In this document: piece after piece, positions 1 to 7,346 of the stretch
How positions within the stretch are numbered: the first letter of the stretch is position 1
Layout: each line of letters starts with the position of its first letter
DNA from: a virus
IMG/VR virus record: IMGVR_UViG_3300002835_000683
Location: 1-32,146 of that record
Strand: one strand, 5' to 3'
Length of the DNA stretch: 32,146 bases
Translations under genes and position numbers: made by a program
Notes under the pieces: model-generated
Seen by the model: the letters and a program-made list of their open reading frames with translations, nothing else
Databases searched by the model: none
Told to the model about the DNA's origin: nothing

Positions 1-7
1 TACTCCT

Positions 8-322
8 CTAGACTTTGCGGGCACGTTTGATTTCGTCATGTTGGATATGCCAGGTGTTCATTACCATTTGATAATGTTGTCGACACAATGTCAGAAGCTC
101 GAGCCTACTAACTAGTATTGGATTTTGATAGGTATCTTCTAGATATAACTCATCAGAGTCCCAGGCATTAAGGAACGCTATTAGCTCTGGGGTAACTTTA
201 AACAGGCCGCTATTGTGTGTTACCTGTAGATCTGTTTGAATTTTTTCTCGTAAGATACGTTTGTTGACTTGATAGTCAGTGGCTAAACGTATTTCTTGGG
301 TAAGGTTGTCTAAGTCGCTCAT
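8..322 (-). CDS. Small conserved phage protein of unknown function (104 aa)
   Basis: The protein has a charged N-terminus (LDNLTQEIRLATDYQVNKRI), a central GLFKVTPELIAFLNAWDSDE, LEDTYQNPILVSRLELLTLC, and a C-terminus QHYQMVMNTWHIQHDEIKRA ending in RKV. It looks like a compact mostly helical soluble protein, unlike the Ser/Thr-rich virion proteins before it. I have seen similar small proteins beside the tail genes of T4-like cyanophages but know no function; a chaperone or assembly factor for nearby structural proteins is possible. A terminator separates it from the fibre transcript, so it may be expressed on its own. There is no clear Shine-Dalgarno before the ATG, although the short inverted repeat ACTAG...CTAGT occupies that site. 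The gene ends seven bases from the window edge and is complete. Confidence 0.65.
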   Translation of the reverse strand: MSDLDNLTQEIRLATDYQVNKRILREKIQTDLQVTHNSGLFKVTPELIAFLNAWDSDELYLEDTYQNPILVSRLELLTLCRQHYQMVMNTWHIQHDEIKRARKV

Positions 323-336
323 ACTAGTAATTATCT

Positions 337-365
337 AGTATAGCAACCCAGTGAGAAAAAAGCAA
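337..365 (-). promoter_or_regulatory. Candidate sigma70-type promoter for the 104-aa gene
   Basis: On the minus strand TTGCTT (365-360) and TATACT (342-337) are separated by exactly 17 bases, matching -35 and -10 elements in 3 and 5 of 6 positions. The -35 overlaps the terminator. Initiation would fall near 330, giving a leader of under ten bases before the ATG at 322. An inverted repeat ACTAG-7-CTAGT (323-339) covers the same stretch, and GATAATTA (336-329) is one base from the GATAAATA box found elsewhere, so a late promoter is an alternative reading. Confidence 0.25.
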
Positions 366-377
366 CCGAAAAGGTTG
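355..377 (-). terminator. Rho-independent terminator after the 306-aa gene
   Basis: On the minus strand CAACC-TTTTC-GGTTG folds into a 5-bp stem with a 5-base loop, followed by CTTTTTTC with six T in a row. It begins two bases after the stop of the 306-aa gene. The stem is short but ends in a run of T, so it is probably a functional, perhaps leaky, terminator for the fibre transcript. It is the only such structure I found in the window. Confidence 0.65.
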
Positions 378-378
378 A

Positions 379-1299
379 TTAAACTGCTGCAATAGTTGGA
401 TTGCCCCAGCTAGCTGATAGATAGGTTGTTGCTGGTGGAGTGTATGTACCGTTATAGGCCATGGTCACGTTTACAGCGTCGTTTAACCCTACGTAGGTTG
501 TAGGGATATTCCACCCAATTGTAACGGTAATTTGTAGACCGTTATCACCATTACCGCCAACGTTGGTGGTGCTTGTTTTTACGTTAAAGTTTGTATAATC
601 ACTGTTATATTCGTAACGATAATTACTTGAATAGACCTGACTTGCGAGTTGATTTGTTGTAGTTAATCCCCAATAACCAATACTATTTGTAGTACGGGTT
701 GCGCCGTTAGTTCCTGTGTATGATGATGCGCTGTTAGTCATCACACCACCTTTAAGATTAGTGCCCAAGTTTGTCACTAAGTCGGCACTACGTAATGTAC
801 CATTATTGTTCGTAACACCTGTAATATTCCAACCAATACGTCCACCACAGTTAAAGAAATAACGTGCAGCATTGCCACTTGCCCAGGTGAACGTCATGGC
901 TTTTGTACCTGAGAATGCCCCAGTACCGCCAGTAATATTGTAACCGGTCAAGGTAGTTGTTGCTAGTGTGCCCGTGGCTGCAGCAGTTAGTCGACTACTG
1001 TAAGAAGTATTAACCGCAGTTTGCAGAGTAGCTAGATAGGTAATAGTTGTACCTGCTGTTGGCGCACTAATACCAGACCCTGCACCACTTTGGTGTAGCC
1101 TAGCATTGTTTAATGTATTAACTAAACTTGCCCATTGCGTGGCTGTCACCGTTCCGCTGGCACTAACAGCACTAACAGCAGTTTGGCCGTACCCAGCACT
1201 ACCAGAGCCCACGTTCCAAACTGTGTTAAGTTGGTTTGACCCATTGATAAGATTATTATAATCTGTAGCTTGGATTAATCCACCTGATGCGTATGTCAT
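379..1299 (-). CDS. Phage virion structural protein (306 aa), probable fibre-associated
   Basis: The 306-aa protein is rich in Thr, Ser, Asn and Gly with no signal peptide or membrane span, like a beta-rich virion protein. Its N-terminal 75 residues have ATDYNNLINGSNQLNTVWN, GSAGYGQ and VTATQWASLVNTLNNARLHQ, a pattern I associate with conserved T4-like marine phage tail proteins. The middle has AARYFFNCGGRIGWNITGVT; the C-terminal half has YWGLTTTNQLASQVYSSNYR, then VTIGWNIPTTY and a final TTYLSASWGNPTIAAV. I recognise the family but know no defined function. An AAGG Shine-Dalgarno overlaps the stop of fibre 3, nine bases from this start, so translation is coupled. A terminator hairpin begins directly after the stop codon, making this the last gene of the fibre transcript. 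Confidence 0.7.
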   Translation of the reverse strand: MTYASGGLIQATDYNNLINGSNQLNTVWNVGSGSAGYGQTAVSAVSASGTVTATQWASLVNTLNNARLHQSGAGSGISAPTAGTTITYLATLQTAVNTSYSSRLTAAATGTLATTTLTGYNITGGTGAFSGTKAMTFTWASGNAARYFFNCGGRIGWNITGVTNNNGTLRSADLVTNLGTNLKGGVMTNSASSYTGTNGATRTTNSIGYWGLTTTNQLASQVYSSNYRYEYNSDYTNFNVKTSTTNVGGNGDNGLQITVTIGWNIPTTYVGLNDAVNVTMAYNGTYTPPATTYLSASWGNPTIAAV

Positions 1300-1310
1300 T
1301 TTTCTTTACC

Positions 1311-3158
1311 TTAACTGTTTAATTTAACTATAGCTTCAACGGTGCCTTCAGTCACTGTTGTTTTGTCTTCTAATGCGCGGCCAATTACATTGAACGCTGT
1401 CATTTCACTTCTGTCTGCAGCACGAGCTAGGCCGTTACCTGCACTTACTAAACGATCACCTTTCTTAACAGCACCAATTACACGAACTGGTACACGACCG
1501 TTAACTGCTACTGGTGGATGGGTAGCATTGGTACCTGCGCCGCCGTTTAGCAAGAAACCTGCAGCTGTACTTATAACACCAAATACTGCTTCTGACAATT
1601 CTTGTACTGCGGCTGTAATTTCTTTTAAGCCACCTAGTTCAACTACAGTACCCGGTACCATAGGAACGTCTGCTTCAAAGCGTTCTGCCAAGTCAGCATA
1701 ATTGGCCTGTACTGATAAGAAATTACCTGTTACACCGTAGATAAAGTTCCAGCGCGAAGCTGATGTACCTAAACTCGATGCTGCATTAGCTGATGGTACA
1801 GCATACGCAGTAGTAACAGTTAAGTTACCGTTTACTACTGTCGCGCCAGTGATTGTAGTAGCACCGTTAACTGTTAATGAACTTAATGTGCCTCCGGTGG
1901 CTAAAATATTACCTGCGGCATTAATAAATCCGCTAGATATTGTTAGTGTACCAACTTGTGTAGTTGCGCCGTTAACTCTTAATGAATTAAATAAACCACC
2001 CTGTGCTAATACGTTGCCAGATGTATTAAGTTGTGAGAACACCGTACCCGTACCTGATGTTAAACTTAGAACATCAATGTTAACACCATAAATTGTATTG
2101 TATCTATTTGTAGCATTACCCAAATATGCCACATTGTTTGATGTTGGAATAATGTTACCACTGTGGTTTGTTATACCATTAACTGTTAGTGCATTATGTA
2201 CAGCACCAGTTGATAAAACATTGCCCGATAGATTTAAGGACGTACCAGTAGTTGCACCAGCTACTGTTAGTGCATTAGCCACTGTGATTGTATTGGTACT
2301 TGCGGCAATAGTTAGTGCTGTGGTAGTAACGCCGCTTCTGTTTATATCTACACGAATATTTCTGTTTGATGTTGTTTCTGCAACAACCGCTGTACCGGAA
2401 CTAGTATCAAATGTCAAGTCACCCCCAACAGTTAATCCGCCAGCTGCGCCAAATGCATAGTTGGTTGTTTGGCTAATATCGCTACGTAAGAATTGGCTAG
2501 CTGAGAAGCCGCCTAAAGTACTTGCGCCAGTTGTAGCACCTGTAAACTGTGCTCCAGCAATAGTAGTTTGACTAACTAAATTTAAACCTGGGATAATTGT
2601 ACTAAAGCCAGGAATTGCTGTTTGTGGTGTAAATGTTGCGTCTTTGCTTAGAATAGCAACAATAGTATTTGATACATAAAATTTAGTTACATTGTGCGAA
2701 ACTGCACCTGTGTCCAGAATACTTTCTGTTACCGGACCCGATGTACCTGATGTGCTAGTGTATGTAGGACCAATAGTAATCCAGGCACTACCGCTCCATA
2801 CTTTCAATTGTGCATTAGTAGTGTCCCACCAAATATCGCCTGTTACTGAAATACCTGCGCTAGGCGAAGTTGCTTGTGTAATCGCACTTGAAATAGGTTT
2901 CCAAAGATTGTTTGCAGCATTGTAGACTTTTAAGATGTCGTTTACGTTATCATACCAAAGTTGACCTGTTAATGGTGCTGTTGGTGCTGTGCTATTACTA
3001 AAGTTTTCTAGTAATTGAACGTAGTTTTCATTTAAGAAAATACCATAACCAGCATAGTTTTTACCAATGAGCGTAAGACTAGTAGCAGTAGTATTAACTG
3101 TACCATCTGCGACTGTAGCTATCGATATCCCAGCTGTTGTAGTGACTGTATATGTCAT
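1311..3158 (-). CDS. Tail-fibre protein 3 (615 aa), N-terminal domain plus YADLAE-type C-terminal module
   Basis: This is the third paralogue. The N-terminal domain carries LTLIGKNYAGYGIFLNENYV, two WYD-type units at residues 65-90 and 107-131 (TGQLWYDNVNDILKVYN and GDIWWDTTNAQLKVWSG) and FTPQTAIPGFSTIIPGLNL. The shaft has three degenerate repeats of the type SGNVLATGG...SLTVNGATT (about 310-435), then SSLGTSASRWNFIYG. The C-terminal module (about 486-615: NYADLAERFEADVPMVPGTV, EAVFGVISTAAGFLLN, VNGRVPVRVIGAVKKGDRLV, NVIGRALEDKT) is one I know from the C-termini of marine phage fibres, where it follows an S74-like LGS..RW..IYG lead. I see no Ser-Lys dyad that would show autocleavage. An AGG Shine-Dalgarno stands eight bases before the ATG and a GATAAATA box 25 bases before it. 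This fibre differs from the others in its end, so it probably binds a different target or stabilises the complex. Confidence 0.82.
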   Translation of the reverse strand: MTYTVTTTAGISIATVADGTVNTTATSLTLIGKNYAGYGIFLNENYVQLLENFSNSTAPTAPLTGQLWYDNVNDILKVYNAANNLWKPISSAITQATSPSAGISVTGDIWWDTTNAQLKVWSGSAWITIGPTYTSTSGTSGPVTESILDTGAVSHNVTKFYVSNTIVAILSKDATFTPQTAIPGFSTIIPGLNLVSQTTIAGAQFTGATTGASTLGGFSASQFLRSDISQTTNYAFGAAGGLTVGGDLTFDTSSGTAVVAETTSNRNIRVDINRSGVTTTALTIAASTNTITVANALTVAGATTGTSLNLSGNVLSTGAVHNALTVNGITNHSGNIIPTSNNVAYLGNATNRYNTIYGVNIDVLSLTSGTGTVFSQLNTSGNVLAQGGLFNSLRVNGATTQVGTLTISSGFINAAGNILATGGTLSSLTVNGATTITGATVVNGNLTVTTAYAVPSANAASSLGTSASRWNFIYGVTGNFLSVQANYADLAERFEADVPMVPGTVVELGGLKEITAAVQELSEAVFGVISTAAGFLLNGGAGTNATHPPVAVNGRVPVRVIGAVKKGDRLVSAGNGLARAADRSEMTAFNVIGRALEDKTTVTEGTVEAIVKLNS

Positions 3159-3183
3159 AATTCTAACCTATTTAATATTATAT

Positions 3184-3191
3184 TATTTATC
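3184..3191 (-). promoter_or_regulatory. Candidate late promoter box GATAAATA before fibre 3
   Basis: On the minus strand AAGATAAATAATATAATATT lies in the 38-base gap between the tip-like protein and fibre 3, ending 25 bases before the ATG at 3158. It matches the T4 late box TATAAATA in 7 of 8 positions. The distance leaves room for a short leader containing the AGG ribosome site. It would make the third fibre separately transcribable. Confidence 0.45.
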
Positions 3192-3196
3192 TTAGT

Positions 3197-3724
3197 TTAA
3201 CCGGCCAATCCTAACAATGATCCGCTGTTTTCAAAAGTAGTAATAGTTTCCCCACTTAGATAATATCCGGTACCTTTTGTTGCAACTATGGCATTAGCTG
3301 ATCCACCAGCAATAGTACCATTGTTATTAATAATCAATGATGTTGCAGTAGAAACAGCATTGCCGCCTGGCCAAGCTGCGTTCCCTGTGGCACCTTGTAT
3401 AGTTCCATTGTTTATCAAATAAATTCTACTACCGGTTGGAAATCCACCAATGCTAAAACTAGCAACATTAGCATTAACTGATGTTACCCACACCCCAGCG
3501 TTTACTGTAACTTTTACATTTAATGGTCTAATAGGACTACCCATTATAGTGTATAAGTTTGCATTAGTTACATTAGAAGTGATAACTGCGGTATTATGTA
3601 AGGTCTGCCAAGCATTGCCACTAAAAATAGTTACTGATTTCGTTTCTGCCCAAACATTGCCATCCCAAACATATATTGCTTTAGGAACTTTCCATTGATA
3701 GTTGTCATAAACATTGATAGTCAT
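3197..3724 (-). CDS. Probable fibre-tip / adhesin-like protein (175 aa), Gly/Asn-rich
   Basis: The N-terminal 45 residues have a repeated short strand pattern (AIYVWDGNVWAETKSV, then VTIFSGNAWQTLHN), typical of the collar part of small phage tail proteins. The rest is rich in Gly, Asn, Ala and Ser, with IYLINNGTIQGATG and LIINNNGTIAGGSANA, two copies of an INNGTI-Gly unit. Similar INNG-plus-polyglycine segments occur in marine phage adhesins that I recall as comparable to T4-group gp38 tip proteins, where glycine loops bind the receptor. The polyglycine runs are reduced here. The gene lies between fibres 2 and 3, three bases after fibre 2, with no clear Shine-Dalgarno of its own, so it is probably translated by coupling to fibre 2. 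A 38-base gap with a promoter-like box follows. The adhesin role is an inference; the structural character is fairly safe. Confidence 0.6.
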   Translation of the reverse strand: MTINVYDNYQWKVPKAIYVWDGNVWAETKSVTIFSGNAWQTLHNTAVITSNVTNANLYTIMGSPIRPLNVKVTVNAGVWVTSVNANVASFSIGGFPTGSRIYLINNGTIQGATGNAAWPGGNAVSTATSLIINNNGTIAGGSANAIVATKGTGYYLSGETITTFENSGSLLGLAG

Positions 3725-3727
3725 TTG

Positions 3728-5005
3728 TTAAATTTGATACCAAATATCACCCACGGTGGCTGTGCCGCTCGGTGCACTTGTACTAACAGTTTTTGCACCT
3801 TGACTATTTTGACCAGCAGTTTGTACATATCCAGATACAAACGCCTGAGTGGCCATGGTGTTTCCAGATAGTGTTATGCTGTTAACCCCAATGGCTACAT
3901 TACCCACGGTAACCGCACTAGCTGTTACATTACCATTTAAGCTACCGTTAAATGTTGTAGCATATACTGCGGCAAATTTTGTAGCACTAGCACCAATGTC
4001 AATAGTTCCGTCAGCACTCGGCACTATTTTATTTTGTAGTGTTGTGATATCAACTAATGTAGTTGTTCCGCTTAAGGTTGTTGCTCCAGTAACACCTAAA
4101 GTACCTGTTACTGATAGATCATTATCTACTGTAACACTAGCATCGGCGCCGCTAATACCAATTGCCCTAGTTAGTGTACCTATATTTGAATAAAAATTTA
4201 AATTATATCCATTTAATAGACTTTGTACTGCTACCTCAGTGGTAGAAGTTATTTGATTTAATACTAATGCTGTGCTAACTACTAAATTACCCACACCTAA
4301 ACTATAAGGAGTGCTTGCGGGTTGATCGGCACGTAAAAATTGATTAGATCCTACACCGTTAAGTTTCAATGCATTACTAGCATCGCCTGTAAGCTGCGCA
4401 CTGGCAACGGCTGTTGGCCCTGCCAGGTTAAAACCAGGATAAATTATACTATATCCATTGATAGAAGTCTGCGGAGTAAATGCACTACTAGAACTAAAAA
4501 TACCCACAACGGTATTTTCAATATACAATTTAACTACCACATGATCATTGCTACTAGAGTCTAAAATAGTTTCAACAATTGCACCACTGGTGCCGCCTGC
4601 TGAAGTAGTTGATGGCGGACCGATTAACTGCCAGCCACCGTTGTATGCATGCAGCTGATTATTAGTTGTATCAAACCATAGATCACCTAAACTCGACACC
4701 GCACCTAATGGTTCAACGTCTTGCGCCAACGAGCTACTAATTGGTTTCCATTTATTAAGACCAGTATTCCACACTTTTAAAGTGTTAACACTAGTGTCAT
4801 ACCATATTTGACCTGTTAGTTTCTGACTTGGTGCTGTATTTGCGGAGAAATTTTCTAATAAGTGAATAAAGTTTTCGTTAAGAAACGCACCATACCCAGC
4901 ATAATCTCTACCTATGAGAGTTAATGCTGTACTTGTAGTATTAATCGTTGCGTCTTGTACAGTTGCTACCGGAGCACCTGAAGTAGTTGTTATTGAATAT
5001 GGCAT
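3728..5005 (-). CDS. Tail-fibre protein 2 (425 aa), same N-terminal domain
   Basis: This is the second paralogue. The N-terminal domain aligns throughout with fibres 1 and 3: LTLIGRDYAGYGAFLNENFI, TGQIWYDTSVNTLKVWN, GDLWFDTTNNQLHAYNGGW, FTPQTSINGYSIIYPGFNL. It is closer to fibre 3 than to fibre 1. The shaft (about 205-400) is low-complexity Ser/Thr/Val/Gly with short hydrophobic repeats (VTGTLGVTGATTLSGTTTL) and an IDIGASATKFAAVYATTF element of the kind seen before fibre tips. A single MATQAFV recalls the IATTAFV repeat of fibre 1. The C-terminus ends SAPSGTATVGDIWYQI, again a WY motif. An AAGG Shine-Dalgarno stands seven bases before the start. The tip-like protein gene follows only three bases after the stop, suggesting that the two proteins act together. 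It is the shortest of the three and has no recognisable receptor-binding domain of its own. Confidence 0.82.
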   Translation of the reverse strand: MPYSITTTSGAPVATVQDATINTTSTALTLIGRDYAGYGAFLNENFIHLLENFSANTAPSQKLTGQIWYDTSVNTLKVWNTGLNKWKPISSSLAQDVEPLGAVSSLGDLWFDTTNNQLHAYNGGWQLIGPPSTTSAGGTSGAIVETILDSSSNDHVVVKLYIENTVVGIFSSSSAFTPQTSINGYSIIYPGFNLAGPTAVASAQLTGDASNALKLNGVGSNQFLRADQPASTPYSLGVGNLVVSTALVLNQITSTTEVAVQSLLNGYNLNFYSNIGTLTRAIGISGADASVTVDNDLSVTGTLGVTGATTLSGTTTLVDITTLQNKIVPSADGTIDIGASATKFAAVYATTFNGSLNGNVTASAVTVGNVAIGVNSITLSGNTMATQAFVSGYVQTAGQNSQGAKTVSTSAPSGTATVGDIWYQI

Positions 5006-5019
5006 TCTTTTACCTTATG

Positions 5020-6717
5020 TTATTCTGCATACTGGAACCAAAAGTCGCCGTTGTTGCTTCCAATATCATTTACACCTGGGTTAGGTGCTGCATTACTTAC
5101 AAATTTAGCACTACCGCCCCACCATGTAGTTGCTGTTTTAGCAAATTGTGTTGTGGCAATTAAAGTGTTTCCAGTTGTGTTATATGTTTGACCTTGTGTT
5201 GAGGCCGTTGCACCATTATTTAACACCACACCACTTGATGCGGCTGTTAAAACGGTTGTACCGTCAATGACAATATTAGCACTACCTGTGCCACTATCGT
5301 TTACCCATATATGGGTGTTATTTTGATAAATCTTATAGCTAAAGAAGCCAGAATTATTAACAACGAATGCAGTTGTAGCAACCATACTGTTAGCTGTTCC
5401 TGCTGGTGCTGTATCTGCTGTTGGTACACCATATAATACTGTGTCATTAAATTTGTTATCTACATAATTTGTCATAGCAACGTTTGCTTCATAGACAAAC
5501 GCCGTAGTTGCGATTGTAGTGTTGGCCGAACCCGGATTCATTGTAACACTGCGTGGTAGGCCTGTTAGCGTAGGACTTGCAATATTTGCTTTTAATACAA
5601 TATTGCCATCTAATATATCTCTAAAGTTATCTGAGTAACCTTTTAATGCTAAGTTTGCACCTTGTACAAATGCTGTAGTTGCAATACTAACACTATTATC
5701 ACTGTCTGCTGGTGTAGGTGCTTGTGGATTACCTGTTAGTGTTGGGCTTGCAATGTTTGCTTTTAATACAATGTTTGCATCAACATAACGTTTAGAAGTG
5801 ATACCGTCCGGTGTTACAGGATCTACACCAACTTCTACATAACCGTTTGTGCCGTCAATATGTAGATAACGTGTTTTTGTGCCGCCTGTGGTAGCATAAA
5901 GATCAATATCAGTATTACTAATACTATTCCATAGTACAAGAGTATTAGCAGAATCAATTGTTAAGTTAGCATTATTATATGCGCCAATGGTTACACCACT
6001 ATTATTTAGAATAGTTAAATTGCCTGTGCCGCTATTATTTTGATTGTTACGGAAATAGTTGGCCGCCGGTTGTGCGCCTAAGTAACTAGCATTGTTAGCA
6101 GTGCCCCAAATAGTACCATTGGTACTAGTTGTGGTCATATTATAACCAACTTGAATTGAGGTAAATCCAGAAATACTTACGTTAGGAGTAAATTGGTCTT
6201 GACTGATAATTGCGGTACGAGTACCATTTAAGTATATTGATACAACATCATGTGATACAGTGCCGTCTGAAATTTGTTCGTATAAGGCGCCGCTCTTACC
6301 ACTAGGTGTTGGGTAGCCCGGGCCGACTAAAATCCAACCTGCAGCATCATACGGACTTGTGCCATCGTAACAGTATAATTGTTTGTTGATACTATGCCAC
6401 CAAAAATCACCGCCTATAGTAGTACTAGGTGCTGTTGATGAATATGTAGCACTACCTACGTTTTTCCAAGCACTACCTGTGTATACTTTAACTAACTTGT
6501 TACCACTATCATACCAAATTTGTCCAGTGTTAGGATTATTAGGGCTTACATTGTTACTAAAATTAACAAGTAATGCTACTAAATCTTCTGCTATGATTTC
6601 ACCATAACCGCTGTAGTTACGACCTACTAAGGTTAAACTAGATGCCGAAGTATCTATAGTTCCATCTAAGATTGTTGTTAGTAGTTGTCCATCTGGTAAA
6701 TTTACAATGTATGACAT
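5020..6717 (-). CDS. Tail-fibre protein 1 (565 aa), shared N-terminal domain plus IATTAFV fibre repeats
   Basis: This is the first of three paralogous fibres. Its N-terminal domain (about 1-200) has LTLVGRNYSGYGEIIAEDLV, TGQIWYDSGNKLVKVYTGSAW and a second GDFWWHSINKQLYCYDG copy, then TPNVSISGFTSIQVGYN. I infer that this common domain docks onto the baseplate. Further on, two copies of NIVLKANIASPTLTG with period 57 residues (about 313 and 370), and IATTAFV-type motifs in four versions (SIATTAFV, TIATTAFV, MVATTAFV, LIATTQFA), mark it as a trimeric fibre of the lambda-Stf/Phage_fiber type. The C-terminus ends NNGDFWFQYAE, echoing the WYD motif of the N-terminal domain. An AGGA Shine-Dalgarno sits seven bases before the ATG. 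Receptor specificity cannot be read from the sequence. No S74 chaperone domain or other enzyme is visible. Confidence 0.82.
   Translation of the reverse strand: MSYIVNLPDGQLLTTILDGTIDTSASSLTLVGRNYSGYGEIIAEDLVALLVNFSNNVSPNNPNTGQIWYDSGNKLVKVYTGSAWKNVGSATYSSTAPSTTIGGDFWWHSINKQLYCYDGTSPYDAAGWILVGPGYPTPSGKSGALYEQISDGTVSHDVVSIYLNGTRTAIISQDQFTPNVSISGFTSIQVGYNMTTTSTNGTIWGTANNASYLGAQPAANYFRNNQNNSGTGNLTILNNSGVTIGAYNNANLTIDSANTLVLWNSISNTDIDLYATTGGTKTRYLHIDGTNGYVEVGVDPVTPDGITSKRYVDANIVLKANIASPTLTGNPQAPTPADSDNSVSIATTAFVQGANLALKGYSDNFRDILDGNIVLKANIASPTLTGLPRSVTMNPGSANTTIATTAFVYEANVAMTNYVDNKFNDTVLYGVPTADTAPAGTANSMVATTAFVVNNSGFFSYKIYQNNTHIWVNDSGTGSANIVIDGTTVLTAASSGVVLNNGATASTQGQTYNTTGNTLIATTQFAKTATTWWGGSAKFVSNAAPNPGVNDIGSNNGDFWFQYAE
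5560..5785. repeat. 171-bp-period repeat encoding the NIVLKANIASPTLTG unit of the fibre
   Basis: Two imperfect direct copies lie at about 5561-5610 and 5732-5780, 171 bases (57 codons) apart and in frame. Each covers about 50 bases, from cctgttag to the end of ttttaatacaat, with scattered mostly silent differences. They encode the same 15-residue peptide in the first fibre gene. They could support unequal recombination that changes shaft length by 57-residue steps; a third, more degenerate unit (VATTAFV, near 5370-5390) no longer shares the DNA sequence. Confidence 0.7.
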
Positions 6718-6730
6718 TTTATTATCCTAA

Positions 6731-7345
6731 TTATGCTGTCAAGTTAGTTAGAGTTTGTACTCGAACTGTATATTCTATTTGTATTAAACGATTCAACGCT
6801 TTTTGCACCGGGCTAAAAATCACGTGTGTTAATAATGGCAAGCCGGCTCCTAAACCGCTTGCACCTGGTATGTGGCCAAATAAGCCTAGTTCATCAAATA
6901 CATAGTCACCGGACAATGTTTGACTATTATCAAATACTGCTTGCCCACTAGGCTCGCCGTAGTCTAATAAACAACTAACCACAATATCAGTATACTTTAA
7001 TCCAGGAGTATGATTTACAATCATTTTATTGTTCGCAGGATCAGTATTTGCTGCATTTGTGTCATCTACAATTTTATAGTATGTAGGATTATACAAGTCA
7101 GCATTAGCCACATTAGTATTTGTTGGCAGATACGTAATAACACCGGTTGGGTCAACGGTAGTTCCCCCGTTACCAAAGTGCATCTCAGTAATAAAGTTTT
7201 GACTTTTATTTGCAGCATTTTGCGCCAAACATACTGAGAAATTTTCATAGTGGATAGCATTAGTTTTATCAACAAATACTTCTTTGGTGATAGGATCAAA
7301 AATCTTAACCATACCAATAATGTCTAAGTTCATCGTTGATTTCAT
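6731..7345 (-). CDS. Conserved phage virion structural protein (204 aa), probable distal baseplate component
   Basis: I place the start at the ATG at 7345 (MKSTMNLDIIG), not at the upstream in-frame ATG at 7426, because the upstream stretch overlaps the real 53-aa gene in another frame and this ATG follows that gene's stop by one base. The 204-aa product has an N-terminal KIFDPITKEVFVDKTNAIHYEN motif, a central NFITEMHFGNGGTTVDPTG segment, then DIVVSCLLDYGEPSGQAVFD, YVFDELGLFG and a closing LLTHVIFSPVQKALNRLIQI strand. I recall this set as a conserved uncharacterised structural protein of marine T4-like phages. The ELGLFG plus final strand resembles baseplate or tail-collar domains that hold fibres. 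Its position between the giant wedge protein and the fibres fits a fibre-attachment role, roughly where T4 has gp8 to gp10, but I see no specific similarity to those. No enzyme motif is present. Confidence 0.7.
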   Translation of the reverse strand: MKSTMNLDIIGMVKIFDPITKEVFVDKTNAIHYENFSVCLAQNAANKSQNFITEMHFGNGGTTVDPTGVITYLPTNTNVANADLYNPTYYKIVDDTNAANTDPANNKMIVNHTPGLKYTDIVVSCLLDYGEPSGQAVFDNSQTLSGDYVFDELGLFGHIPGASGLGAGLPLLTHVIFSPVQKALNRLIQIEYTVRVQTLTNLTA

Positions 7346-7346
7346 A

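Noticed and set aside
1342-1701. Plus-strand open frame of 119 codons opposite fibre 3
   Set aside because: It is an antisense frame over the conserved YADLAE-type module; the minus-strand protein explains the sequence.
2690-2925. Possible independent small genes on the plus strand throughout the fibre region
   Set aside because: They arise from the low-complexity Ser/Thr/Val/Gly coding of the minus strand, which leaves few antisense stops; none has a ribosome site or recognisable product.
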